A stretch of 64,000 nucleotides of DNA from Hoeflea phototrophica DFL-43 (GTDB lineage: Bacteria > Pseudomonadota > Alphaproteobacteria > Rhizobiales > Rhizobiaceae). How positions within the stretch are numbered: position 1 is the stretch's first letter; each line of letters starts with the position of its first letter. The notes beneath the pieces are model-generated. The model saw only the letters and a program-made list of their open reading frames with translations, searched no databases and was not told where the DNA came from. The position numbers and the translations under genes are program-made. Where the stretch lies: the NCBI RefSeq assembly GCF_000154705.2, contig NZ_CM002917.1, positions 3,669,853 through 3,733,852 on the forward strand. The letters run 5' to 3'. Shown piece by piece: positions 1-8,795 of this stretch.

Positions 1-370
1 CGAACACATCCTGGAATGCATGATCGAGCCACAGCCGCGAAGGCGTGCCGCGAAACAGATGATAGTTCTCGGCAAACAACCGCCAGATCTTACGGCCATC
101 GGTTTCAGTGGGACCGCCATCGGCCCGCGGCACACCGAGGCTTTCAAGGCTGATGCCCTGCGAGAACAGCATCCGAAAGACATAGTGGTCAGGCGTGATG
201 AAAAGTTGCGCAGGGTCGGGAAACGGCTTGTTCTCGGCATACCAGCGCGGATCCGTATGCCCATGCGGACTGATGATCGGCATGTCGGCGACACTCTGAT
301 AGAGTTCACGGGCGATTCCGCGGCTTTGCGGATCGACCGGAAACAATCTGTCAGGAGCCAACTGTGTCAA
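1..370 (-). CDS. uxaC: Uronate isomerase (glucuronate/galacturonate isomerase), N-terminal part, cut by window edge
   Basis: The reverse strand from a TTG at 370 encodes about 123 residues including PIISPHGHTDPRWYAENK and LFITPDHYVFRMLFS. These match the N-terminal metal-binding H-x-H region of uronate isomerase, an amidohydrolase-fold enzyme that converts glucuronate to fructuronate or galacturonate to tagaturonate in the cytoplasm. The TTG start is chosen because a strong GGGAGGG Shine-Dalgarno lies a few bases upstream, near 376-382, and no ATG fits the conserved N-terminus. The rest of the gene lies left of the window. It is divergent from a GntR regulator and kdgK, which supports a hexuronate pathway. 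Confidence 0.88.
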   Translation of the reverse strand, partial: MTQLAPDRLFPVDPQSRGIARELYQSVADMPIISPHGHTDPRWYAENKPFPDPAQLFITPDHYVFRMLFSQGISLESLGVPRADGGPTETDGRKIWRLFAENYHLFRGTPSRLWLDHAFQDVF

Positions 371-416
371 TCTAACCCTCCCAGGCGGACCTTCTTTTTG
401 CAGGTCTTTCAATCAA

Positions 417-438
417 ACTAGTAATGTAATATGCTAGT
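417..438. promoter_or_regulatory. Candidate operator between uxaC and the GntR gene
   Basis: ACTAG at 417-421 is mirrored by CTAGT at 434-438, giving a spaced inverted repeat in the roughly 95-bp gap between the divergent uxaC (start 370) and GntR regulator (start 467). FCD-type GntR regulators usually bind short AT-rich inverted repeats next to their own gene. The position is right for autoregulation and control of uxaC, but the binding is inferred. Confidence 0.4.
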
Positions 439-466
439 ATGCAATTCAAGTCAACGGAGTGACCGC

Positions 467-1171
467 ATGTCCGTATCGTCCCCTTTGCGGGCCCTCGAAC
501 CACTCAACCGCCCGTCTGTCGCGGACACGGTTTTTGATGAACTGCACAGTCAGATTATTCTTTTGGAGTTGGCGCCCGGCACCAAGATGTCGGAGGCTGA
601 AGTCGCCAAGGCCCTCGGCGTTTCACGCCAGCCGGTCAGAGACGCGTTCTACCGCCTGTCCAAGCTCGGGTTCCTGTCGATCCGCCCGCAACGCGCGACC
701 CTTGTGTCCCACATTTCCTCAGCCGCAGTGCTGCAGGCACGCTTCATCCGCAACGCCATTGAAGCCGAAACGGTGCGCACCGCGTGCCGGGTGCTTAAGC
801 CTGAAGACTTCAGCGGGCTTGATACCGTGCTCGATGCGCAGCACAAGGCGGTCAAGGCAAGCGACCCAGTGAGTTTTCATCAGCTCGACGATCAGTTTCA
901 CAGAGAGATTTGCGAGCGCTCGGGCCTTGCCTTCGCGTGGGATATCATTCGCGAAAACAAGGCGCATATGGACCGGGTACGGTTTCTGTCCCTCTCCTTT
1001 GCCTCCAATGACGCCTTCAATGATCATGTTGAAGTGATGGAGGCCATAAGGGCCCGCGACGAGGAACGTGCCATGAAGTACATGCGCAAGCACCTCTCAC
1101 GCATCAAGGAGCAGATAGTCCGGATCAGGGCCGATCATGTTCAGTATTTCGCAGACGAGAGCGATGCATGA
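467..1171 (+). CDS. GntR-family transcriptional regulator (FadR/FCD subfamily), hexuronate type
   Basis: The protein is 234 residues. Its N-terminal winged helix shows the GntR pattern, with SEAEVAKALGVSRQPVRDAF as recognition region. The C-terminal all-helical FCD domain carries the metal-ligand pattern FHQLDDQFHREI and a later HVEVMEAI. I start at the ATG at 467, preceded by CGGAGTGA, rather than the upstream in-frame ATG at 431, which lies inside the likely operator. It overlaps kdgK by 4 bp (ATGA) and diverges from uxaC, so it probably senses a hexuronate or KDG pathway intermediate. The ligand is inferred from context. Confidence 0.87.
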   Translation: MSVSSPLRALEPLNRPSVADTVFDELHSQIILLELAPGTKMSEAEVAKALGVSRQPVRDAFYRLSKLGFLSIRPQRATLVSHISSAAVLQARFIRNAIEAETVRTACRVLKPEDFSGLDTVLDAQHKAVKASDPVSFHQLDDQFHREICERSGLAFAWDIIRENKAHMDRVRFLSLSFASNDAFNDHVEVMEAIRARDEERAMKYMRKHLSRIKEQIVRIRADHVQYFADESDA

Positions 1172-2082
1172 CGCAGACATTCCTGTCGATCGGCGAATGC
1201 ATGGTCGAGATGGCCCCAAAGGGCACCGGTGACTATCAGCTTGGATTTGCCGGCGACACGCTCAACACCGCCTGGTACGCAAAGCACGCTCTTGGGCCCG
1301 GTTGGGACGTTGCCTATTTCACGGCTGTTGGACAGGACGCGCTCTCGGAACGCATGTGCAGCTTCATGGATACGGCAGGTATCCGCACCAACCACATCCG
1401 CAAGCTCCCGGATCGCACGGTAGGGCTCTATCTAATAGAACTCAGCAACGGCGAGCGCAGCTTCGCCTATTGGCGGTCGGACTCCGCAGCGCGACAACTG
1501 GCCGCCGACCGTGCCGCCCTGGCGAAAGCTCTCGGGTCGGCGCAGGTGATATTTTTTTCAGGAATCACCATAGCGATCCTGTCACCCGCACACCGCCTGA
1601 CGCTGCTTGGGAGTCTGTCACAGGCACGCCAAAACGGTGCGACCATTGTCTTCGATCCGAACCTCAGACCGCGGCTTTGGAACACCCCCGAAACTATGCG
1701 CGATGCGGTGATCGCCGCAGCCAAGGTCAGCGACATCGTCATGCCTTCCTTTGACGACGATGCTCTGGCGTTCGGCGACAAGACGCTCGAGGCAACCGCA
1801 CAGCGCTATGCCGATGCCGGCGTTCCCCTTGTCGTCGTCAAGAACGGTGCCGGCCCAATGATCGCGTTGGACAAGGGCAAGATCGAACATTTCACCCCTG
1901 CCCCGGTGAGTGAGATCGTTGACACCACGGCCGCCGGCGACAGCTTCAACGCTGGCTTTCTGGCAAGCTATCTCGACAGCAAAGATCTCCCCCGGGCTCT
2001 TGCCGCAGGGGCCGAGCTGGCGGCGAAGGTCATCACACGCCATGGTGCGCTGGTCGATCCCGAGGGCCTAACAAGCGCTTGA
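1168..2082 (+). CDS. kdgK: 2-dehydro-3-deoxygluconokinase (PfkB family)
   Basis: This 304-residue ribokinase-fold sugar kinase would phosphorylate 2-keto-3-deoxygluconate to KDPG with ATP in the cytoplasm. The N-terminus has SIGECMVEM followed by GFAGDTLNTAWY (substrate-lid glycine region). The C-terminal PfkB signature DTTAAGDSFNAGF contains the catalytic Asp. Length is normal for KdgK. It is translationally coupled to the GntR gene by an ATGA overlap. With uxaC next to it, it completes the lower part of uronate catabolism; the intermediate reductase and dehydratase genes are not in the window. Confidence 0.9.
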   Translation: MTQTFLSIGECMVEMAPKGTGDYQLGFAGDTLNTAWYAKHALGPGWDVAYFTAVGQDALSERMCSFMDTAGIRTNHIRKLPDRTVGLYLIELSNGERSFAYWRSDSAARQLAADRAALAKALGSAQVIFFSGITIAILSPAHRLTLLGSLSQARQNGATIVFDPNLRPRLWNTPETMRDAVIAAAKVSDIVMPSFDDDALAFGDKTLEATAQRYADAGVPLVVVKNGAGPMIALDKGKIEHFTPAPVSEIVDTTAAGDSFNAGFLASYLDSKDLPRALAAGAELAAKVITRHGALVDPEGLTSA

Positions 2083-2090
2083 GCGGGGCA

Positions 2091-2104
2091 ACCCGTATCC
2101 GGGT
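2091..2104. terminator. Weak hairpin between convergent kdgK and transporter operon
   Basis: ACCCG at 2091-2095 pairs with CGGGT at 2100-2104 across a 4-base loop, in the 21-bp gap between the convergent kdgK and permease genes. There is no U-tract, so it is a weak candidate for a shared terminator. Confidence 0.25.
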
Positions 2105-3015
2105 CAGGGCTTGTAGGGTTCACCAAGCGATGCCACGCCGTTCAGCTTGAGCAGCCGGCGGTTGGACGAGATGATCCCCAACACGATGATCGTCACCAGA
2201 TAGGGCAGGCTCGCAAGCAGCTGCGATGGCAGTTCCACACCCGTCGTCTGAGCGGCAAGCCCGGCAAGCGAGACGGCGCCGAAGAGACAGGCGCCCAGGA
2301 AGATCCGGCCTGTCAGCCAGGTCCCGAAGACCACAAGCGCGATCGCAATCCAGCCGCGTCCAGCAATCATGCCGTCAGCCCAGAGCGGGGTGTAGACCGT
2401 CGACGCATAGGCTCCGGCAAACCCTGCCATGGCACCGCCTAAAGCCACCGCGCACACCCTGATCAGGATGATCGGATAACCGATGGAGTGAGTGGCCTTG
2501 GGATTTTCGCCCGCGGCCCGCAGGATCAGGCCTGTCTTGGTGCGCGCGAACACAAACCAGACACCGAGGGTCGCCAGCAACGACAACCAGACGACAATGT
2601 CCTGGGTGAAGAGACCGCCCACAAGCGGCAGATCGGAGAGACCCGGGATTTCAATTTTCGGGATCCCGCGGATCGTCAGGCTTTCATAGGATTTGCCAAA
2701 CAGGGCCGAAAGCCCCTGCCCCAGGATCCCGATCGCCAGACCCGCCGCCACCTGATTGGCCTGCAGCCCGATGGCAACAAAGGCAAACAGCAGCGACAAC
2801 ATAGCGGCCGAGATCCCGGCTGCAATGAAACCGGCAAAATGGCCGCCGCCATTGTAAACCACGATAAAGCCAATCGCGGCGCCAAGCGCCATCATGCCTT
2901 CAACGCCGAGATTCAAAACACCGGTGCGCTCGGCCACAAGCTCGCCCAGCGCAGCCAGCAGAAACGGTGTGGCCGCCGCCAGCATCCCGGCGAGAACAAA
3001 CTCGATCGCGTTCAT
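2104..3015 (-). CDS. ABC transporter permease, nucleoside type (NupQ/YufQ-like)
   Basis: This 303-residue polytopic membrane protein of the branched-chain-amino-acid/ribose permease superfamily (BPD_transp_2) has hydrophobic helices along its length. The N-terminal segment RTGVLNLGVEGMMALGA is the hallmark of the smaller permease of BMP-linked nucleoside importers such as NupQ and YufQ. It is the last gene of the operon and overlaps the second permease by 4 bp. It would form the inner-membrane pore together with the 366-residue permease. The substrate (purine nucleoside or base) is inferred from family and neighbours. Confidence 0.88.
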   Translation of the reverse strand: MNAIEFVLAGMLAAATPFLLAALGELVAERTGVLNLGVEGMMALGAAIGFIVVYNGGGHFAGFIAAGISAAMLSLLFAFVAIGLQANQVAAGLAIGILGQGLSALFGKSYESLTIRGIPKIEIPGLSDLPLVGGLFTQDIVVWLSLLATLGVWFVFARTKTGLILRAAGENPKATHSIGYPIILIRVCAVALGGAMAGFAGAYASTVYTPLWADGMIAGRGWIAIALVVFGTWLTGRIFLGACLFGAVSLAGLAAQTTGVELPSQLLASLPYLVTIIVLGIISSNRRLLKLNGVASLGEPYKP

Positions 3016-4112
3016 GCTTCACCTCGCTTGAGCTGATCAACCCATTCCAGCCGGTACCGGACAAAGGTGAAGGCGATCAGATAGCAAAGCAGGATGCTGC
3101 CTTGAAACACACGGACCGCCGCAATCGGCAGATCGGCAGAAACCATGGCATTGTCACCGCCAATATAGAGAACCGCCATGACGAATGAGGCGAACACGAT
3201 GCCGATGGGATGCAGGCCGCCGAGATAGGCAACGATGATACCGGCATATCCGTAGCCGGTCGAAATCGAGCGCTGCAACTGCCCGATTGGACCTGCAACT
3301 TCCGCAGCGCCAGCAAAACCGGCCGCCAGGCCACCGATCAGCAGTGACAGCCAGATCGTCCGGGATTCCGAAAACCCGGCATAGCGCGCGGCGGCCGGCG
3401 CCAGACCGCCCACCTCCAGCTTGTAGCCCTGAAAGCTCCGCTGCATGAAAATGAAAGCCAGCACGGAGAAGAACAGACCGAACAGCAGCGATATGTTGAC
3501 CCGCGTTCCCTCAAACAGGATCGGCAGCATCGCGTCATACTGGAACATCACGGTTTGCGGAAAATTGAACCCAGCCGGATCCTTCCAGGGGCCGAGCAGC
3601 AGATAGTTGAGCAATTGCGCCGCCACCAGGCTCAGCATCAGCGAGACCAGAATCTCATTGGCATTCAGACGTGCCCGCCAGAAGGCGGTGATCGACGCCC
3701 AAAGCGCCCCGCCCACAGCCCCCAGCAACAGCATCGCGGGCCATATCCAGACACCGGTGGCTTCTGGATACATCACCGGAATGGCTGACGCGAAAATGGC
3801 CCCGAGAATGAACTGCCCCTCTGCCCCGATGTTGAAGATCTTGGCACGAAAGCCGATGGCCAGCCCCTGTGCCACCAAAAGCAGGGGCCCCATTTTCAAC
3901 AACACCTCAGAGAAGCCGTACCAGGATAGAAACGGCTCAAGCAGCATTGCGTAGAAGACCCCGACAGGGTTCTTTCCCATAATCAGGTAAAGCGCCAGAT
4001 TGAGAATGGTTGCCGCCACAAGCGCCACCACCGGCGCCAGCGCCGTCATCATCAGCGAAGCCCGTTCACGGCGGACCAGACGAAAACCGAACATCGAAGC
4101 CAACCAACTCAT
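3012..4112 (-). CDS. ABC transporter permease, nucleoside type (NupP/YufP-like)
   Basis: This 366-residue polytopic permease is the larger partner in BMP-family nucleoside importers. It has a positively charged cytoplasmic N-terminus, then multiple helices and the conserved segments GLAIGFRAKIFNIGAEGQF and ANEILVSLMLS, both typical of this subfamily. It overlaps its ATPase gene upstream by 4 bp (start at 4112, ATPase stop at 4109) and the small permease downstream by 4 bp, so the three transporter core genes are translationally coupled. Confidence 0.88.
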   Translation of the reverse strand: MSWLASMFGFRLVRRERASLMMTALAPVVALVAATILNLALYLIMGKNPVGVFYAMLLEPFLSWYGFSEVLLKMGPLLLVAQGLAIGFRAKIFNIGAEGQFILGAIFASAIPVMYPEATGVWIWPAMLLLGAVGGALWASITAFWRARLNANEILVSLMLSLVAAQLLNYLLLGPWKDPAGFNFPQTVMFQYDAMLPILFEGTRVNISLLFGLFFSVLAFIFMQRSFQGYKLEVGGLAPAAARYAGFSESRTIWLSLLIGGLAAGFAGAAEVAGPIGQLQRSISTGYGYAGIIVAYLGGLHPIGIVFASFVMAVLYIGGDNAMVSADLPIAAVRVFQGSILLCYLIAFTFVRYRLEWVDQLKRGEA

Positions 4113-5632
4113 CCCGCAATCGCTTCCTTGCCGGCTTCAGCACCAATCATGAAGCGGCCGATGTCCTCGGGCCGCGTTTCGCGCTTGTTCAGCGAAGGGC
4201 TGAGCGACCCGGCATGCAGCACCTGGATCCGGTCGCAAAGCTCGAACAGCTCCTCGAGTTCTTCTGAAATCACCAGGATCGCGACACCTTCATTGCGAAG
4301 GGCAATCAGCTTCTGGCGGATGGCGGACGCGGCGCCGATATCCACGCCCCAAGTGGGCTGGGCGACGAACAGAAGCTTGGGCGCCAGCTTGATTTCGCGC
4401 CCGACAATGAATTTCTGCAGGTTTCCGCCCGACAGAGACCCGGCTTCGGCATCGGGCCCGGAGGTGCGAACATCAAAATCGTCGATGCAGCCTTGCGTGA
4501 AAGCCCTGGCCTTCGCCTTGTCGACAAGACCATAGCTGAGCAGACCGAGAGGATGAGCCGTCAGCAGGCTGTTGCGGACCAGCGGCAGTTCAGGCACCGC
4601 CCCGCGCCCAAGCCGCTCTTCCGGAACAAAGGCGAAGCCGAGGCTCCGGCGTTGCGCCGGCATCATTTGGCCGACCGGCTGCCCCATCATCTGGATCTGC
4701 TCGGCCTGCATTTCGGGCAACACCGTCTCACCGGAAATCAAGGCCGAGAGTTCGCTCTGACCATTGCCGGAAATCCCCGCGATTCCGAGGATTTCACCGG
4801 AACGAACCGAAAGCGTGATCTCGGACAGGGACACCTTGAACGGATCATCCGTCTGATGCGACAGACCAAAAAGTTCGAGCCGCGCCTCGCCCAGATCCAC
4901 CGGCTTGGCCGGCGCGGGCTCGGGCATGTCCCGGCCGATCATCATCCGCGCAAGATCATGGGCATCATGCTCGCGCGGATCAACATTTCCGGTCACCAGG
5001 CCACTGCGCAAGATGGTCGCGTGATCGCATACGGCCCGGATCTCCTCGAGCTTGTGGGAGATGAACAGGATCGACACGCCGCTGTCGCGCAGCTTCTTCA
5101 ATGTCTCAAACAGCTTGGTCACCGACTGCGGCGGCAGCACCGAGGTGGGCTCGTCCAGGATCAGCAGTTTGGGATTGGTCATCAGGCAGCGAATGATTTC
5201 GACACGCTGCCGCTCGCCGACCGAAAGCGCGTGAACATGCGCAAGCGGATCGACTTCCAGGCCGAACTCCCGGCCCAGCGTGGTGATGCGCTCAATCAGT
5301 TCGGCCTTCCGCCCGTCTATGACAAGCGCAATGTTTTCGGCAACGGTGAGTGTTTCCAGCAACGAGAAATGCTGGAACACCATGCCAATTCCGTAGCGCC
5401 GCGCCACCGCCGGCGAGGTCAGTTTGAGCGGCTCCCCTTCCCACAGCATCTCGCCCGTATCCGGCATCTCCACACCATAGATCAGCTTCATCAGCGTGGA
5501 TTTGCCCGCGCCGTTTTCGCCAAGAATGGCGTGAATGGATTGCGGCGCCACGTCCAGATCTATGCCCTGATTGGCATGGATCTGGCCGTAGCTCTTCGAA
5601 ACGCCACGAAGCGAAAGAAGGGGAGCCGTCAT
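4109..5632 (-). CDS. ABC transporter ATP-binding protein with two nucleotide-binding domains (NupO/YufO-like)
   Basis: The protein is 507 residues with duplicated ATPase domains. The first half has Walker A GENGAGKST, signature LSVGERQRVEI and Walker B LLILDEPTSVL. The second half has a relaxed P-loop (GISGNGQSEL), signature LSGGNLQKFIV and LLFVAQPTWGVD, the pattern of ribose/nucleoside importers in which the second site is degenerate. It powers the two downstream permeases at the cytoplasmic face. The substrate-binding protein gene lies 4 bp upstream. Confidence 0.92.
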   Translation of the reverse strand: MTAPLLSLRGVSKSYGQIHANQGIDLDVAPQSIHAILGENGAGKSTLMKLIYGVEMPDTGEMLWEGEPLKLTSPAVARRYGIGMVFQHFSLLETLTVAENIALVIDGRKAELIERITTLGREFGLEVDPLAHVHALSVGERQRVEIIRCLMTNPKLLILDEPTSVLPPQSVTKLFETLKKLRDSGVSILFISHKLEEIRAVCDHATILRSGLVTGNVDPREHDAHDLARMMIGRDMPEPAPAKPVDLGEARLELFGLSHQTDDPFKVSLSEITLSVRSGEILGIAGISGNGQSELSALISGETVLPEMQAEQIQMMGQPVGQMMPAQRRSLGFAFVPEERLGRGAVPELPLVRNSLLTAHPLGLLSYGLVDKAKARAFTQGCIDDFDVRTSGPDAEAGSLSGGNLQKFIVGREIKLAPKLLFVAQPTWGVDIGAASAIRQKLIALRNEGVAILVISEELEELFELCDRIQVLHAGSLSPSLNKRETRPEDIGRFMIGAEAGKEAIAG

Positions 5633-5636
5633 CAGC

Positions 5637-6734
5637 TCACTTCGGCAGCGGCGTGGTCACGCCCTTGACATGCCAGTCCATCGAGACGACCTCGGCCTCG
5701 CTCATCGTGACACCGTCTGCAACACCCTCGCTGCCATCGGCCTTCATGATCGGACCGGTGAAGGGCGAGAAGCTGCCATCGGCAATCTTGGCTTCGGTTT
5801 CCTTGATGGTGGCCATCATGTCGGCCGGGATATCCGGGCTCCAGTCGACAACCTCGACCACCTTGTCGGCAACACCGAGGAATGCGCTCTTGCCCTCGAA
5901 TGTGCCGGCAAGATGCGCATCCACCTGCGCCTTGAAATACGGACCCCAATCGGTCAGCACACAGCCCAGATAGGTCTTGGGCGCATAGGCCTTCATCGAG
6001 GAGTTCAGGTTGAAGCCGTAGACACCGGCTTCCTCGCAAGCCGAGATCACCGACGGCGTGTCCTGCGCGTTGGAGAAGATCACGTCGCAATCCTGTGCCA
6101 CCAGAGCCTTGGTGGCTTCCTGCGCCTTGGCCGGATCAAACCAGGAATTGAGCCAGACGACGGAGACCTCGATGTCCGGATTGACCGCCTGCGCACCAAG
6201 CGTGAAGGCATTGATCGAGGTGATCAGTTCGGGAATGGCAAAAGCGGACACCGAACCGAGCTTGCCGGTCTTGGAGACGGCTGCGGCAGCCATGCCCATC
6301 AGATAGGTGCCTTGGGAATACTGCGCGGCAAACGGCGAGAAATTCGGCGCGACCTTGAAGCCCGATGCATGCAGCACCGAGACCTTCGGATTGCGCCGCG
6401 CAATCTGCAGCGCGCCGTTCTGATAACCGAAGGAACCGGCGATCAGGAAGTTGTTTCCGTCCGCAACGGTCTTGTTCATGATCCGGTCGGCATCGGGACC
6501 TTCAAAGATGTTCTCGATGACCGTCAGCTTGACCGCATCACCATAGGCCTCGATGACCGGATCGAGACCGGCCTTCAAGGCATGCCCCCAACCCACATCG
6601 GCCACCGGCGACGGGATCACCAGTGAAATACCCAGCGGTTCGCTGGCAAGCGCAGCCTTGCCGCCAAATGCGGTTGCAAGGCCGGTCGCTGCGGCACCTT
6701 GCATGAGTGTCCGTCGTGTCAATTTGTGTGTCAT
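5637..6734 (-). CDS. BMP-family substrate-binding protein of the nucleoside ABC transporter
   Basis: This 365-residue protein has an N-terminal twin-arginine-type signal (LTRRTLMQGAAATGLATAFG) ending near an ALA cleavage site, so it is probably exported folded to the periplasm. The mature part carries the Med/BMP purine-nucleoside-binding fold pattern, including VADVGWGHALKAGLD, GSFGYQNGALQIARRNP and a late EGVADGVTMSEAEVV. Its length and position immediately ahead of the ATPase fit the ligand-capture subunit. Family members bind purine nucleosides. A methylated or oxidised purine is my inference from the oxygenase and deaminase genes upstream. Confidence 0.88.
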   Translation of the reverse strand: MTHKLTRRTLMQGAAATGLATAFGGKAALASEPLGISLVIPSPVADVGWGHALKAGLDPVIEAYGDAVKLTVIENIFEGPDADRIMNKTVADGNNFLIAGSFGYQNGALQIARRNPKVSVLHASGFKVAPNFSPFAAQYSQGTYLMGMAAAAVSKTGKLGSVSAFAIPELITSINAFTLGAQAVNPDIEVSVVWLNSWFDPAKAQEATKALVAQDCDVIFSNAQDTPSVISACEEAGVYGFNLNSSMKAYAPKTYLGCVLTDWGPYFKAQVDAHLAGTFEGKSAFLGVADKVVEVVDWSPDIPADMMATIKETEAKIADGSFSPFTGPIMKADGSEGVADGVTMSEAEVVSMDWHVKGVTTPLPK

Positions 6735-6754
6735 GCCTGTCTCCTGTCGAGTGT

Positions 6755-8134
6755 TTAGAATTCCACGGTTGAAAGTGCGGCCTCGGCATCGGCAAACAGT
6801 TTTGCCTCATCAAGACCGGTAAACTCGCCTTTCGACCAGACGATGCGCCCGTTGATCATCGTCAGGTCGGTGGGCATGCCAATGCCGACCTTGGCCAAGA
6901 GGCTCAAAGGGTCGTGCCTTGTGCCGACATAATCCATGCGGCGGGTGTCGATGGCGAACAGATCTGCGGCCATACCCGGCGCCAGTCGCCCGATGTCGCT
7001 GCGCCCCAGCAGCGACGCACCACCGCTGGTCGCCTGGCGGAAAAATTCGGCCGGCTCCGGCACCTGATGCTCACGGGTCGAAGCCACCAGGCACTGCAGC
7101 ATGTAGGCCGAATGCACACAGTGCATCAGGTTGGAATTGTCATTGGAAGCCGCACCGTCGCATCCCAGGCCGACGCGCACGCCCAATGCCGACATCGCCG
7201 GAATGTCGGTGACTTCAGCACCGACGAGATAGACCGGTTCCGGGCAATGCGACACGCCGGTCCCGTCAGCTGCCATCTTGCTGAGCTCGTCATGGGTGAG
7301 TTCCCAGCAATGGGCGTAGAAGGCATCAGGCCCGGCAAAGCCCAGTTCGGCGCAGTAATCCACCGTGCGCATCCCGTGCCGCGCCTCGATCACCGGGCTT
7401 TCGCCCTCACCCACATGGGTGTGCATCAACACACCCCGGTCCCGCGCCAGCGCAACCGATTCAACGAATGTCTCCCGGTAGCAATTGACCGGCTGGCAGG
7501 GCGCAACAGCCACCTGACGCATGCTGAACTGCGAACCGTCATGATAGCTGTCGATCAGCCGGGCACAGTCGGCGATGAATTCATCGGTCGTCTCGAGCAT
7601 CTCGTCGGGGATCGTGGAGCCTTCCGATTTTGGCAGCGTGTTGCCGCCGCGCCCCGCATGAAACCGCATCCCCAGAAGCTCCGCCGCCTCGAACTGCCGG
7701 TCGATGATCCGTTTGCCAGCATGCCTGGGAAAGCAGTACTGGTGATCAAACGCCGTCGTGCAACCATGCTTGATCAGCTCCGACATGGCGGTCACCGACG
7801 AGTGATAGAAGCAATCCTCGTTCAGCCGCGAGAAGACCGGATAGATCCGGTCCAGCCATTCGATCACGGAGAGTTTTGTCCAGTCCAGATCCGCCCGGTT
7901 GCGCACGAAGGTCTGGAAGAAATGGTGATGCGTGTTCACCAGCCCCGGATAGACAAACCAGCCATCAGCCTTGACCGTGGCGATGCCATCCATTGAATGG
8001 GTCGCATCAAGACCGGCCCCGGCCGCAACAACCGCCGGCCCGACGATGAGAAGGTCAATATTGCGATGGACCTTAGGCCCTGCGCCCTCCTCCAGAATCA
8101 CGGCTTCGCAGTTTTTCAGAAGATAGCCGCTCAT
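6755..8134 (-). CDS. Amidohydrolase, 8-oxoguanine deaminase-like (ATZ/TRZ family)
   Basis: The protein is 459 residues. The zinc ligands are visible: NTHHHFFQT (HxH), LMHTHVGEGE (His), AHCWELT (His) and GLGCDGAASND (Asp). This is the cyclic amidohydrolase set of 8-oxoguanine, guanine and triazine deaminases. The frame stays open further upstream inside the GST gene, but the domain begins at MSGYLLKNCEAVI. I therefore take the ATG at 8134, one base after the GST stop; an ATG at 8143 is an alternative. It would deaminate an oxopurine in the cytoplasm and fits the purine transporter just downstream. The exact substrate is unproven. Confidence 0.83.
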   Translation of the reverse strand: MSGYLLKNCEAVILEEGAGPKVHRNIDLLIVGPAVVAAGAGLDATHSMDGIATVKADGWFVYPGLVNTHHHFFQTFVRNRADLDWTKLSVIEWLDRIYPVFSRLNEDCFYHSSVTAMSELIKHGCTTAFDHQYCFPRHAGKRIIDRQFEAAELLGMRFHAGRGGNTLPKSEGSTIPDEMLETTDEFIADCARLIDSYHDGSQFSMRQVAVAPCQPVNCYRETFVESVALARDRGVLMHTHVGEGESPVIEARHGMRTVDYCAELGFAGPDAFYAHCWELTHDELSKMAADGTGVSHCPEPVYLVGAEVTDIPAMSALGVRVGLGCDGAASNDNSNLMHCVHSAYMLQCLVASTREHQVPEPAEFFRQATSGGASLLGRSDIGRLAPGMAADLFAIDTRRMDYVGTRHDPLSLLAKVGIGMPTDLTMINGRIVWSKGEFTGLDEAKLFADAEAALSTVEF

Positions 8135-8135
8135 C

Positions 8136-8795
8136 TCAGCCATGCTCCATTTCGGCGGAGGGTTCCGGCTTGAGTTCATGCAGACGGTGAATGCCGGGCA
8201 TCTCGATAAATCCGTCAAGCGCCCTGAGCGCGCGCATCCACTCGCGAATGTTTGGATAGGGATCGAGCGAGACACTGCCGTCGGGTGCCAGGGCCACATA
8301 GGGAAAGCAGGCAATGTCGGCGACCGTCGGCCGGTCGGAGACAAGAAAGCGCATGCCGCGCAGATTCTGCTCGAACAGCGCCGCCTCCAACTCCCGAAGG
8401 GCCAGGATGCCGGCCTTTTGCAAGGCTCCCAGATCGCCCGGCCTGAGCAGCATTTCACACAGCCTCGCGCCGCCAAGCGAGGCGGTCAGCCGCGACGAGA
8501 AAGCCAGCCACTGCGTGATCCGCGCGTTTGCCGCGGGCGATCCGTCACCCATCCACTCCGGCGCGTGTCTGCCGGCGATGTAGACCAGGATCGCCGACGA
8601 GTCCGTGAGGATCAGCTCGCCATCCTCAAGGATCGGAATGGAGCCCGCCGGATTGAGCGCCATCAGCTCCGGCCCGCGATGTTCCTCGCCGGGATGGAAA
8701 TCCACAGATCTCAGACTGATTTCGGTGCCCGTCAGCGCGGCCAGCAGGCGGACTTTGTAGCAGCTGGGTGAGAGGATGTAATCGTAAAGCTTCAT
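8136..8795 (-). CDS. Glutathione S-transferase family protein, possible structural partner of the oxygenase (NdmE-like position)
   Basis: This 219-residue soluble protein has an N-terminal thioredoxin-like GST domain: YDYILSPSCYKVRLLAAL, then NPAGSIPILEDG with the cis-Pro, then TDSSAILVYIA. A helical C-terminal domain follows. It overlaps the oxygenase gene upstream by 4 bp and is 1 bp from the amidohydrolase. In the Pseudomonas putida CBB5 caffeine pathway, GST-like NdmE is needed for the NdmC/NdmD demethylase complex. The same pairing here suggests a scaffold or assembly role, although ordinary glutathione chemistry cannot be excluded. Confidence 0.85.
   Translation of the reverse strand: MKLYDYILSPSCYKVRLLAALTGTEISLRSVDFHPGEEHRGPELMALNPAGSIPILEDGELILTDSSAILVYIAGRHAPEWMGDGSPAANARITQWLAFSSRLTASLGGARLCEMLLRPGDLGALQKAGILALRELEAALFEQNLRGMRFLVSDRPTVADIACFPYVALAPDGSVSLDPYPNIREWMRALRALDGFIEMPGIHRLHELKPEPSAEMEHG

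Noticed and set aside
4493..5668. Plus-strand open frame of 391 codons opposite the ABC ATPase
   Set aside because: Antisense shadow; the ATPase on the other strand has all Walker and signature motifs.
8135..8476. N-terminal extension of the amidohydrolase frame to 573 residues
   Set aside because: The extra 114 codons overlap the GST gene in another frame and read like non-coding sequence; the domain starts at 8134.
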